Shown: positions 53,027 through 61,518, numbered from the stretch's first letter. The stretch: DNA of 64,000 nt from Thalassotalea loyana (GCF_030161435.1 NZ_BSSV01000004.1:62001-126000), one strand, 5' to 3'. Notes: generated by a model not told the origin, from the letters alone. Made by a program: numbers and translations.

Positions 53027-55204
53027 ATGGTTAAGCACCATTTATCAGCAATTAGCGTGGCAATCGCAGCATCATTCGCCACTGGTTTAACACACGCAGA
53101 CGAAGCACCCGCTGTTGTTTTAGAAAACATGGAAACAATTACTGTTTCTAGCAAGCGTGTAGAAAAACCATTAAAAGATGTTGCTGGTAGTATTTCAGTG
53201 ATCAGTGCTGACGAAATTGAAAAGCAAGCAGTTACTGACATGAGTCAATTATTCAAATATGACCCGAGTGTTGAAGTAACAGGCGACACAGGCCAAGCAC
53301 AAAATATTGTTGTTCGTGGTATGGGTGGCGATCGTGTATTGCTGATTAAAGACGGTATGCGCATGAACGAAGGCTACGGCGCAAATGGCTTAAACGACAT
53401 TGTTGGCCGTGGTTTTATCGACACAGACACAGTGAAACAAGTAGAAGTTGCTAAAGGTGCTGCTTCTTCTTTATATGGTTCTGACGCACTAGGCGGTATT
53501 GTTGTATTCACAACAAAAGATGCAAGCGATTACCTTGAAGAAGGTGAAAACGTTGCAGGTAAAGTCAAGTTTGGTTACAACTCAATTAGCCAGCAATACA
53601 GCGGTGGCGCAACATTAGCACTTAAAACAGGTGACCTAGAGCACCTATTCAGTGTAACGAAACGCGCGGGTGAAGAGCAGCAAAACTACAATGAAACAGA
53701 GCCAGCATTAGACATTGATTCAGAATCAATTCTTTATAAAGGCAAATACAACTTAAACGACACTGACTACATCAGCTTTAGCGCTGATCTATGGAAGCAA
53801 GACGTAAAGGGTGACTACGCATACGGCCTATTAGAATACTTCCGTGACTTAAATGGTTACACGGTGATTGATGAAAATAGTACAAGTGAGCAAGACAATA
53901 AGTCATTCCAGCTACGCTACTTCTCAGAAACAGCGACACCAATTTATGATGTATTAAACGTTTCTATTTACAAAAACGAGACTGAACAAACTGACATTGA
54001 GTATGGTCAACTCGACATTAACGCGAACTTTGGTTTCCCATTAATTGAAATTCGTGACATGTGGAAAACATCAGTTTACACGCAAGATACAATCGGTTTC
54101 TTATCGAACGCGAGTTTAAAACTTAATGACCAACATACACTTGGTTACGGTTTAGACATTGAAAACTCAGAATCAACACGTACAGAAGTAAAACTATACG
54201 AAGTTGAAGGTGTAGCTAAACCAGGTTACCCACAAGAGTCAGCTAAATTTCCAAAAACAGAAGTAAAGCGCGCAGGTATTTTCATTAATGACGAAATTAC
54301 CCTATTAGATGGCGACTTAACGGTAACACCAGGTGCTCGTTTCGACCAATACGATATGACAGCAAACGGTGCGTTAAAAGAAGACGGCACAGCATACAAC
54401 GACTTTGATGAAAGTAATGTATCACTAAACATTGGTGCGCTTTACAAAGTTTCAGACTCGATCGCAGCATTTGCTCAGTATGGGCAAGGCTTTAAAGTTC
54501 CGGCGTACGACCTAGCTTACATTGACCACGATAACTCATTATACGGCTACAAAATTGTACCAAGTGATGATTTATCACCAGAAGAAAGTGACACGTTTGA
54601 GATCGGTGTTCGTGGCCACGCTGGTGACGTTTTCTTCAGTGGTGCCGTGTACTACAGCGAGTACGACAACTTCTTATCAACAGAATTAGTTGATATTGAA
54701 ACCAGCGTAAATCCTTGGACGGGCCAACCGTCAGACGTATTAGTTTACCAATACCGCAACATTAGCGCGGTAACGATTAAAGGGATTGAAGCGTCGGTTC
54801 GTTACCACATTAACGACGAAGTTGCAGTATACGCTAATGCAGCATACAACGAAGGTGAAGACGACGAAACAGGTGACTACTTAACTACATTAACACCACT
54901 TTCAGGTGTTTTAGGATTAAGTTACACACTTGAAAGCTTAACAGCTGACGTTGTGCTTAACTGGGCTGACGACATGAAAAAAGCCAACGACGGCGAATTC
55001 AAAGCAGCCGGTTACGGTTCGGTAGATGTCATGGTGAGCTACGACGTGAATGACGACTGGCGCTTCAACGTTGCAGTAAATAACTTATTCGACAAAGAAT
55101 ACATTCGCCAAATTGGCGTAGGCGGTCACGCAAGTGACTCAACATTAGAAGGTTTAACTGAAGCTGGCCGCACAATTGCAGCAAACGTTAGCTACCAGTT
55201 CTAA
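53027..55204 (+). CDS. TonB-dependent receptor, probable haem receptor
   Basis: A 725-aa outer-membrane receptor: signal peptide (about 1-24, ending THADE), TonB-box-like METITVSSKR, plug with DPSVEVTGDTGQAQNIVVRGMGGDRVLLIKDG in consecutive motifs and VEVAKGAASSLYGSDALGG (about 137-155), then the barrel ending NVSYQF. GQGFKVPAYDLAY (about 486-498) corresponds to the FRAP-x-x-x-EL motif of haem receptors, in altered form. The size class, the Fur box upstream and the divergent CobN-like operon point to haem or a related iron porphyrin. Confidence 0.9.
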   Translation: MVKHHLSAISVAIAASFATGLTHADEAPAVVLENMETITVSSKRVEKPLKDVAGSISVISADEIEKQAVTDMSQLFKYDPSVEVTGDTGQAQNIVVRGMGGDRVLLIKDGMRMNEGYGANGLNDIVGRGFIDTDTVKQVEVAKGAASSLYGSDALGGIVVFTTKDASDYLEEGENVAGKVKFGYNSISQQYSGGATLALKTGDLEHLFSVTKRAGEEQQNYNETEPALDIDSESILYKGKYNLNDTDYISFSADLWKQDVKGDYAYGLLEYFRDLNGYTVIDENSTSEQDNKSFQLRYFSETATPIYDVLNVSIYKNETEQTDIEYGQLDINANFGFPLIEIRDMWKTSVYTQDTIGFLSNASLKLNDQHTLGYGLDIENSESTRTEVKLYEVEGVAKPGYPQESAKFPKTEVKRAGIFINDEITLLDGDLTVTPGARFDQYDMTANGALKEDGTAYNDFDESNVSLNIGALYKVSDSIAAFAQYGQGFKVPAYDLAYIDHDNSLYGYKIVPSDDLSPEESDTFEIGVRGHAGDVFFSGAVYYSEYDNFLSTELVDIETSVNPWTGQPSDVLVYQYRNISAVTIKGIEASVRYHINDEVAVYANAAYNEGEDDETGDYLTTLTPLSGVLGLSYTLESLTADVVLNWADDMKKANDGEFKAAGYGSVDVMVSYDVNDDWRFNVAVNNLFDKEYIRQIGVGGHASDSTLEGLTEAGRTIAANVSYQF

Positions 55205-55228
55205 CCACTAAGTTAACTTCTCCAAGCA

Positions 55229-55298
55229 GGTTCAGTTTGTAAGAATAACAAGGCAACTCCAGGCACGCCTACGTTATTGACTCCTTACAAACTGAGCC
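55229..55298. repeat. Long imperfect inverted repeat (hairpin) after the receptor gene
   Basis: GGTTCAGTTTGTAAG (55229-55243) pairs with CTTACAAACTGAGCC (55284-55298) with one wobble/mismatch. The stem continues as AATAAC (55244-55249) with GTTATT (55273-55278) after a 5-nt bulge. It lies between convergent genes, so it may act as a two-way terminator or 3'-end stabiliser, although no T tract follows. Confidence 0.6.
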
Positions 55299-55303
55299 AC
55301 CCC

Positions 55304-55558
55304 CTATTCTTTCTCATCGCAGCCACACAACAAACGCCCTTTTTCATCAAAAACATTGCGATAATTTTGTTGATCACATGTCATTTTAATATTGAGGCAA
55401 CTAGCCCCGCTATGAGGGTATTCAGAGTAGTCGACAACCACCTGCACTGTCTTTTGGTCCTCTACACCGAAAAACTCTTTGGTAGATGAGCAACCCGTTG
55501 ATAACGCCATACTCGCGAATAAACACGAACATAGAAGGTGCTTTTTTAATAGTTTCAT
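55304..55558 (-). CDS. Small lipoprotein
   Basis: An 84-aa lipoprotein with signal peptide and lipobox LSTGC (Cys about 23). The mature part has four further Cys (in SCLNIKMTCDQQ and LLCGC), probably two disulphides. It is unrecognised. It is convergent with the haem receptor gene but not clearly part of that locus. Confidence 0.7.
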   Translation of the reverse strand: MKLLKKHLLCSCLFASMALSTGCSSTKEFFGVEDQKTVQVVVDYSEYPHSGASCLNIKMTCDQQNYRNVFDEKGRLLCGCDEKE

Positions 55559-55725
55559 ATGTACACTTCAAAGTAGGTAAATTGGGAATTATTGTTTTTT
55601 TATTTTAATTTATACTCTTTACACTATCGTTACGCTCAACATACCGCAAATAAATTTTGGACATGTCATAGAATCAATTCAATATGATAAGATAGTCTAC
55701 AACCTACAGTACAAAATGATAAAGA

Positions 55726-56967
55726 ATGACGAAGTTAAATACCTACCTTGTTGGTGGCGCAGTACGCGATGAATTACTTGGCCGTAAGGTTATTGAACGC
55801 GATTATGTTGTTGTGGGTGCAACCACAGAACAAATGCTAACACTAGGATTCGAACCTGTAGGTAAAGACTTTCCCGTATTTTTACACCCTAAAACAAAAG
55901 AAGAATACGCCCTTGCTCGCACCGAAAAAAAGCAAGGCCACGGTTATCAGGGCTTTGTGTGCTATGCCTCACCTGACGTTACCCTTGTTGATGACTTAAA
56001 GCGTAGAGACCTAACCGTAAATGCCATGGCAAAAGCCTCAACGGGTGAAATTATTGACCCATACAACGGCCAGCAAGATCTTGAAAACAAAGTACTTCGT
56101 CATGTCAGCAACGCATTTGTTGAAGACCCACTTCGCGTGCTACGTGTTGCACGTTTTGCTGCCCGCTACTTTGAGTACGGCTTTACCGTTGCACCAGAAA
56201 CGATGGCTCTCATGGCCGATATTGTTGAGCAAGACGAGTTAGAGAACCTGTCAGCTGAGCGTATATTCAAAGAGTTTGACCGTTCACTTGCGGAAGATCA
56301 CCCAGAAGTGTTTATTCAAGTACTCAAAGACTGTGGCGCACTTAAACGTATTTGGCCAAGTTTAGACGTACTTTGGGGCATTCCCAACCCAGCCAAATGG
56401 CACCCAGAAATTTGCTCGGGTATTCACACCATGATGGTACTGCAACGCGCTGTACAACTTAGCGATAAACCCGAAGTCAGGTTTGCCGCGTTATGCCATG
56501 ATCTAGGCAAAGGACTAACCGACGAAGCAAAATGGCCTAGCCACCACGGCCACGAAAGCGCCGGCTTGCCACTAGTAAAAGAGATATGCAAAAAACTCAA
56601 AGTTCCTAAAAGCTATGAGTTACTTGCCCTACAAGTATGCCAATTTCACTTACATTGCCACAAAGCGTTTGAGTTAAACCCTAAAACCATTTTAAAGGTG
56701 TTTAACAGCATTGACGTTTGGCGAAAACCTGAAAACTTCGACGACTTTTTAATCGCCAATAAAGCCGACTTTCAAGGCAGAACAGGCTTTGAAAACCGCG
56801 ATTACCCACAAGCCGACTACCTAAAAGCCTGCTTTATCGCCTGCCAGCAAGTCACCGCAAAACCATTTGTTGAACAAGGGCTGAAAGGCAAAGACATTAA
56901 AGATGCGATGAATGCGAAGAAGGTAGAGGTGATTAGCCAAACTAAAAACAAAAATAAGGATATATAA
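55726..56967 (+). CDS. cca: Multifunctional CCA-adding tRNA nucleotidyltransferase
   Basis: A 413-aa class II nucleotidyltransferase (E. coli Cca 412 aa) that adds and repairs the tRNA 3' CCA end. It has LVGGAVRDELLGR (8-20), the metal site ERD (24-26; the first acid is Glu instead of the Asp of E. coli), RRDLTVNAMA (about 91-100), and the phosphodiesterase HD domain with HTMMVLQRA and ALCHDLGKGLT (about 233-270). Ribosome site weak. Not related to its neighbours. Confidence 0.95.
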   Translation: MTKLNTYLVGGAVRDELLGRKVIERDYVVVGATTEQMLTLGFEPVGKDFPVFLHPKTKEEYALARTEKKQGHGYQGFVCYASPDVTLVDDLKRRDLTVNAMAKASTGEIIDPYNGQQDLENKVLRHVSNAFVEDPLRVLRVARFAARYFEYGFTVAPETMALMADIVEQDELENLSAERIFKEFDRSLAEDHPEVFIQVLKDCGALKRIWPSLDVLWGIPNPAKWHPEICSGIHTMMVLQRAVQLSDKPEVRFAALCHDLGKGLTDEAKWPSHHGHESAGLPLVKEICKKLKVPKSYELLALQVCQFHLHCHKAFELNPKTILKVFNSIDVWRKPENFDDFLIANKADFQGRTGFENRDYPQADYLKACFIACQQVTAKPFVEQGLKGKDIKDAMNAKKVEVISQTKNKNKDI

Positions 56968-57077
56968 CAACGACTTAAAATATATTGTCATATTTATCTC
57001 AATTTCTTTACAAAACCATTTGATATTGTCTATTTTTTAAACTAATTTTTAGTCATCAGATATTCAAAGGACTGAAT

Positions 57078-58334
57078 ATGAGTTTATTTAGGCAAGAAGC
57101 CATAAATCATCAGCGTGAACGCTTAACTGGCGAAATTTGTCTCGCTCAGCCGCTTTCAATTAAGCTTACTGTCTCGTTACTTCTAACGTTAGCAGTCGCC
57201 ATTGTTTTATTTTTATTTACTTCTGAATATTCTCGTAAGGAAACCGTTCGAGGCTTTTTAATGCCGGATAAAGGTGTAATAAAGAGCTTTGCTCACCAAG
57301 GTGGAACAATTGAAAAAATATGGGTGAGTGAAGGTAAGTTCATTAGTAAGGGAGAGCCAGTTGCTACTTTAGTGATTCACCGAAATAGTCATGAAGGTGT
57401 TGCCCTGATAACTCAATTAACATCACAATTAACAGAGCAAATACAGTTAATTTCCAATGAAATTTCTCATAATCAACAACTTGAGCATACTGAGAACGAA
57501 AACTTAGTAAATCGAAAAAGTGCTTTAAATAATGAAAAGCTTTCTTTGGCTAAACAAAAGTCACTTTCGCAAGAAAAATTAGATCTTCTGACTAATCAAC
57601 TTGTTGACATCGAGTCATTAAAGAAAGATGGATTTGTTTCAACAATTGACGTAGAGCGTCATAAACAGTCACTCCTTGATGCGCAGCAAGAAAAACATCA
57701 AATAGATAGATTATTGCTACAGCTTAAAAATCAATTAGCTCAAATCGACTTCGAATTAGTCAATTTACCGCGACAATATCAATTAAGAATTAATAACCTA
57801 TTGCGCCAAAGATCGGATATTGAGAATCAACTTACTCAAGTGAAAGGTAGCTACAAATATACGGTTAATGCCAGTCACTCGGGGCTCATTACTGGAATAC
57901 AAGTTGTAGAGGGTGAGACGTTATCACAATCAGTAGCTCAAACAAGGCCTTTAGCTCATATTTTACCAGAAGATTCAGAGTTGATTGCTGAACTACTCCT
58001 GCCGACACGATCAGCGGGATTTATCGAAATAGGACAGAACACGAGGTTACGATTTGATGCATTTCCCTATCAAAGATTTGGTTACATCGAGAGTGAAATA
58101 ATTCGAGTAGACCGTGCTCTTGTATCGCCTAATGAAGTATCACTGCCGATTGCATTGAGTGAGCCTGTATACCGCTTACGAGCAAAATTGGACCAACAAA
58201 AAATTAAAGCCTATGGCCAATCCTTTAATCTTAAAAGTGGCATGTTGTTTCACGCAGATATCATGTTAGAGAAGCGCTCTCTAATCGAGTGGTTATTTGA
58301 GCCTATTTTAAGCCTAAAAGGGAGAATCAGCTAA
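57078..58334 (+). CDS. HlyD-family adaptor of a bacteriocin exporter (CvaA-like)
   Basis: A 418-aa periplasmic adaptor: short cytoplasmic N-terminus, one membrane helix (about 32-50, LLLTLAVAIVLFLFTSEY), a lipoyl/barrel-sandwich half (GFLMPDKGVIKSFAHQGGTIEKIWVSEGKF), a long coiled coil (about 110-250, rich in Gln/Leu/Lys), then the second half (ASHSGLITGIQVVEGE) and a beta-barrel. It links the C39-type ABC exporter to an outer-membrane TolC that is encoded elsewhere. AAAGGACTGAAT precedes the ATG. It opens the microcin-like locus. Confidence 0.9.
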   Translation: MSLFRQEAINHQRERLTGEICLAQPLSIKLTVSLLLTLAVAIVLFLFTSEYSRKETVRGFLMPDKGVIKSFAHQGGTIEKIWVSEGKFISKGEPVATLVIHRNSHEGVALITQLTSQLTEQIQLISNEISHNQQLEHTENENLVNRKSALNNEKLSLAKQKSLSQEKLDLLTNQLVDIESLKKDGFVSTIDVERHKQSLLDAQQEKHQIDRLLLQLKNQLAQIDFELVNLPRQYQLRINNLLRQRSDIENQLTQVKGSYKYTVNASHSGLITGIQVVEGETLSQSVAQTRPLAHILPEDSELIAELLLPTRSAGFIEIGQNTRLRFDAFPYQRFGYIESEIIRVDRALVSPNEVSLPIALSEPVYRLRAKLDQQKIKAYGQSFNLKSGMLFHADIMLEKRSLIEWLFEPILSLKGRIS

Positions 58335-58346
58335 AACTGTTTCTGT

Positions 58347-58489
58347 ATGCATAGTACCCCTATGCATTATGAAGAGAGCGGCTCGCTTTAGTATTTTTAG
58401 CGATAGCACTAAAGCGAACTATATTAACCGCTAATCCACAAAAAGGAATTAGCATTTAACGACTCGACACTAGCGAATAAAAGTGTCGA
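58347..58489 (+). promoter_or_regulatory. Structured leader with three hairpins before the precursor genes
   Basis: Three perfect stems lie in the 171-bp gap: ATGCATAG/CTATGCAT (58347-58367), TCGCTTTAGT/ACTAAAGCGA (58383-58417) and TCGACACT/AGTGTCGA (58464-58489). The last ends 6 nt before AAGGAGA of the first precursor. They may end the adaptor transcript, stabilise the precursor mRNA, or regulate it; none has a clear T tract. Confidence 0.5.
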
Positions 58490-58505
58490 ATACAAGGAGA
58501 AAGTT

Positions 58506-58688
58506 ATGCGTGAAATAAGCATAAATGAAGTACAAGAAGTGAATGGTGGAATTATTTGGGGGGTTGCTTGGACTACAGTGGGAGCAACATTTGCAGCTAC
58601 AGATGCGAGTCTGAATATTAAAAGAGGATTTGAAAAAGGGTTTGAATCAAAAAAAGAAGAATTAAAAGATAAAAACGGGTGGAACTAA
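58506..58688 (+). CDS. Double-glycine precursor peptide 1 (microcin/bacteriocin-like)
   Basis: A 60-aa precursor. The first 15 residues, MREISINEVQEVNGG, fit the leader of class II microcins (as in microcin V), with the cut after Gly15. The 45-residue mature peptide has a hydrophobic N-terminal half (IIWGVAWTTVGATFAA), a GxxxG motif (GFEKG) and a charged Lys/Glu tail, net charge about +1. A strong AAGGAGA ribosome site precedes it. It starts 1 nt before peptide 2 (gap of one base), between exporter genes. Function is inferred from leader and context. Confidence 0.85.
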   Translation: MREISINEVQEVNGGIIWGVAWTTVGATFAATDASLNIKRGFEKGFESKKEELKDKNGWN

Positions 58689-58689
58689 A

Positions 58690-58890
58690 ATGAAAGAGCT
58701 CAGTAAATTAGAATGCTTGAATGTTTCAGGCGGCGGTGCATGGGATGACTTTTGGGAGTCAGTGGGCGAGTATGTCGGTGAGTTCATAGCTGAACAAGCC
58801 TACAGCGCCGAGTCGAAAAAATTGTGGGATATTGGCAATGGCGGTGATCTTGAAGGTTTCTTAGATAGTCAAAATGACCCTCTCCTCTAA
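58690..58890 (+). CDS. Double-glycine precursor peptide 2, acidic
   Basis: A 66-aa precursor with leader MKELSKLECLNVSGG and predicted cut after Gly15. The 51-residue mature part starts GAWDDFWESVGEYVGEF and is very acidic (about 12 acidic to 2 basic residues), with three Trp and a GxxxG motif (GEYVG). The ORF begins one base after the stop of peptide 1, so the pair is translated together. It may be the partner of a two-peptide bacteriocin or a separate product. It is followed by a terminator. Confidence 0.83.
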   Translation: MKELSKLECLNVSGGGAWDDFWESVGEYVGEFIAEQAYSAESKKLWDIGNGGDLEGFLDSQNDPLL

Positions 58891-58897
58891 ATTAAAC

Positions 58898-58925
58898 ACG
58901 CGGAAACATAGTTTCCGCGTTTATT
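58898..58925 (+). terminator. Terminator/attenuator after the precursor genes
   Basis: ACGCGGAAAC (58898-58907) pairs perfectly with GTTTCCGCGT (58911-58920) around ATA, followed by TTATTC. It lies 8 bp after peptide 2. It would raise precursor mRNA relative to the downstream immunity-like and exporter genes. Confidence 0.85.
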
Positions 58926-58937
58926 CTAGGATTTGAA

Positions 58938-59123
58938 ATGATAAAAAAAATATTTGTCAGCACATTGCAGTATTTCGGAGTATATGTTGCTTATTGCAAC
59001 GTTGCTTCTATTATCGCAACGAAAGATGTTACATGGTCGATTGACGCAAACCTATTACCTTTTTTTGCAATTCTAGCTTGGTTCAACATTATGGTAGAAA
59101 AAGAATCGAAAACAACAAAATAA
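58938..59123 (+). CDS. Small two-helix membrane protein, candidate immunity protein
   Basis: A 61-aa protein with two predicted membrane helices (about 8-27, LQYFGVYVAYCNVASII; about 38-53, NLLPFFAILAWFNIMV) and a basic C-terminus. It has no leader motif. AGGA lies 6 nt before the ATG. Position between precursor and exporter genes and the size fit a bacteriocin immunity protein; there is no recognisable homology, so this is inference. Confidence 0.75.
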   Translation: MIKKIFVSTLQYFGVYVAYCNVASIIATKDVTWSIDANLLPFFAILAWFNIMVEKESKTTK

Positions 59124-59166
59124 TACTGTTAGTAACAGATTCTGGTCAAAGAAAGTAGGAAAACAG

Positions 59167-61302
59167 ATGAAGCAAGAGTTAAACTTTGCGATGCTTAAAA
59201 GTGTTCCTTTACTTTTGCAGAGAGAAATATCTGAATGCGGTCTTGCTTGCATAGCAATGGTGGCTTGCTATCACGGCCATGAAATTGATTTAAAAGCAAT
59301 TAGAAACCAATACTCTGCCGATATACAGGGCATGAATCTGAAACAAGTTATTGAAATTTCTGATTCTCTCGGCCTTGCGTCACGAGCTCTAAAATGCTCT
59401 ATGAGTGAAGTTCACAAACTACAAAAACCGAGTATTCTTCATTGGGATATGAATCACTTTGTAGTTCTAACAAAAGTTTCAGGTAGAGGGGCAAAAACTA
59501 AGTTTTATATCAATGATCCTGCCGTTGGAAAAAGAGTAATTGATACTAAAGACTTTAGTAAACACTATACAGGAATTTGTCTAGAGCTCACACCAACCAA
59601 TAAGTTCGTTAAAAAGACAGAAAAGTCTCGAATGAAGTTATCTCAACTATGGAGTTCTATGACGGGGTTAAGGTCAGGTCTCCTCAAGCTCTTGGCGCTT
59701 TCTTTCGTCTTACAAATGTTTACATTGATGTCCCCTTATTACATGCAATGGGTAGTTGATGAAGTTCTAATTAGTTTTGACGAATCTCTTCTAGTTGTCC
59801 TGGCATTGGGCTTTGCATTTATATCTGTAATATCAACAGCTACCAATGCTGTGCGAAGCTGGCTAATTTTGCGGGTATCCAGCCTTCTTAATATGCAAAT
59901 GGGAAACAATTTGTTCAGGCATTTATTACGCCTTCCTATAAATTACTTTGAATCACGACACATTGGAGATATTGTTTCGCGTTTTGGCTCTTTATCTCAA
60001 ATTCGTGAACGAATAACCACGGGAATTGTTGAAACAATTATTGACGGAGTAATGGCAATTACAGTTTTAATTATGATGTCCCTCTACTCATTTAAACTTA
60101 CACTAATTGTAGTGTCAGCTTTAGCGCTTTATATAACCGTTAGGATGACATTATATAGTCCACTCCACCATGCAACGGAAGAGTTAATTCAGAGCTCAGC
60201 CAAGGAGCAATCTAACTTTTTAGAGAGTATTCGAGGAATCCAAACGATAAAATTATTTGGTAATGAATCACAGCGACAAGGAGTTTGGCAAAACCGATAC
60301 GCAGAAGTTATTAACTCAGGTATTATTTTAGGCCGCCTGAATATTGGTTTTGATTCATTCAAAAAGCTATTATTTGGGTTAGAGAATGTAATAGTCATTT
60401 ACCAAGCAGCGCTAATTGTAATAGCTAATCAATTAACTATTGGTATGGTGCTCGCTTTTATTGCATATAAAAGCCAATTGACCACTCGATTCGCTAATTT
60501 AATTGAGCAAATTATTCAATTTAAAATGATGCGCTTACACTTAGATAGAATTTCAGATATTGCACTGGCTAACCAAGAAGCTCACTTAGAAGGTCAAGTA
60601 GGAATTTCTAAAGCCAAAGGACACCTGGAACTAGAAAACATTTCGTTTCGTTATGGAGATGAGCAACCTTATGTTATTGAAAACATAACTTTAACGATAC
60701 CCCCTGGTGACTCAATTGCGATAACAGGTTCGTCGGGTGCTGGAAAAACCACGTTAATGAAGATTATGCTCGGCTTACTACAGCCAACATCTGGTAAGAT
60801 CATGTTAGATGGCATAAACATAAATCACTTTGGTTTAAAACACTACCGCAAAACAATTGGAGCCGTCATGCAAGATGACACGCTTCTTGCAGGTTCAATT
60901 TCCGACAACATTAGCTTTTTTGATCCACAACCTAATTATTTAAAAATAGAGAAGTGTGCCCACTTAGCCGCAATACACGATGATATTTCAAAAATGACAA
61001 TGGGGTATAATTCATTAGTAGGTGACATGGGTTCTAATTTATCCGGCGGTCAAGTGCAGAGGTTGTTATTAGCTCGTGCTCTCTATCAGTCTCCATGTGT
61101 ATTGTTTATGGATGAAGCAACTAGCCATTTAGATAAAACCAATGAGGCGAAAATCAGTGAGCAAATCCAGCAATTACCAATCACTCGCATAATGATTGCC
61201 CATAGGCAAGAAACCATAAATATGGCAGATAAAGTATATAAACTAACAAATAAACAACTGTTACAAGTAAATCCGCCAAAGCCAAGCAATGCGATTCAAT
61301 AG
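59167..61302 (+). CDS. C39-peptidase ABC exporter (CvaB-like)
   Basis: A 711-aa bacteriocin-processing ABC transporter. The N-terminal C39 peptidase has Gln18 and Cys24 (QREISECGLAC), His97 (NHFVVL) and Asp117 (NDPAVG), the complete catalytic set. It cuts double-glycine leaders. A six-helix membrane domain (about 165-440) follows. The ATPase has Walker A GSSGAGKTT, signature LSGGQVQRLLLARAL and Walker B VLFMDEATSHLD. AGGA precedes the start. It should cleave and export the two precursor peptides through the HlyD adaptor and a TolC. No terminator is obvious behind it. Confidence 0.94.
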   Translation: MKQELNFAMLKSVPLLLQREISECGLACIAMVACYHGHEIDLKAIRNQYSADIQGMNLKQVIEISDSLGLASRALKCSMSEVHKLQKPSILHWDMNHFVVLTKVSGRGAKTKFYINDPAVGKRVIDTKDFSKHYTGICLELTPTNKFVKKTEKSRMKLSQLWSSMTGLRSGLLKLLALSFVLQMFTLMSPYYMQWVVDEVLISFDESLLVVLALGFAFISVISTATNAVRSWLILRVSSLLNMQMGNNLFRHLLRLPINYFESRHIGDIVSRFGSLSQIRERITTGIVETIIDGVMAITVLIMMSLYSFKLTLIVVSALALYITVRMTLYSPLHHATEELIQSSAKEQSNFLESIRGIQTIKLFGNESQRQGVWQNRYAEVINSGIILGRLNIGFDSFKKLLFGLENVIVIYQAALIVIANQLTIGMVLAFIAYKSQLTTRFANLIEQIIQFKMMRLHLDRISDIALANQEAHLEGQVGISKAKGHLELENISFRYGDEQPYVIENITLTIPPGDSIAITGSSGAGKTTLMKIMLGLLQPTSGKIMLDGININHFGLKHYRKTIGAVMQDDTLLAGSISDNISFFDPQPNYLKIEKCAHLAAIHDDISKMTMGYNSLVGDMGSNLSGGQVQRLLLARALYQSPCVLFMDEATSHLDKTNEAKISEQIQQLPITRIMIAHRQETINMADKVYKLTNKQLLQVNPPKPSNAIQ

Positions 61303-61440
61303 CGCATATTGAAAATAATGATGCTCATTGGCTCAACTCCCACTGCATCAACCTCAAAAAATATTAACAAAACATTAACCATATATTTTTTATGGTTACC
61401 TTGGTTTTTTAGATTTTTGTACTAATTTTAAAGGACTGAA

Positions 61441-61518
61441 ATGGAGGTCGTGTTAGCAGGAATACATGCCCTCCTTAAAAAAGCTAACATTCATAGGGAC
61501 TTAGTATGGACTTGCTAA
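61441..61518 (+). CDS. Possible 25-residue leader peptide
   Basis: A short frame ([20 protein letters not shown] and five more residues) with a good ribosome site AAAGGACTGAA. It overlaps the start of the next gene by 13 nt in another frame. It could couple translation or be chance. The rest of the 203-bp gap holds a weak stem AACCATA/TATGGTT (61377-61397) followed by T-rich sequence. Confidence 0.3.
   Translation: MEVVLAGIHALLKKANIHRDLVWTC

Noticed and set aside
55229-55298. Miniature transposable element
   Set aside because: The arms are inverted repeats, but no target duplication is visible on the flanks and no second copy was noticed in the window.
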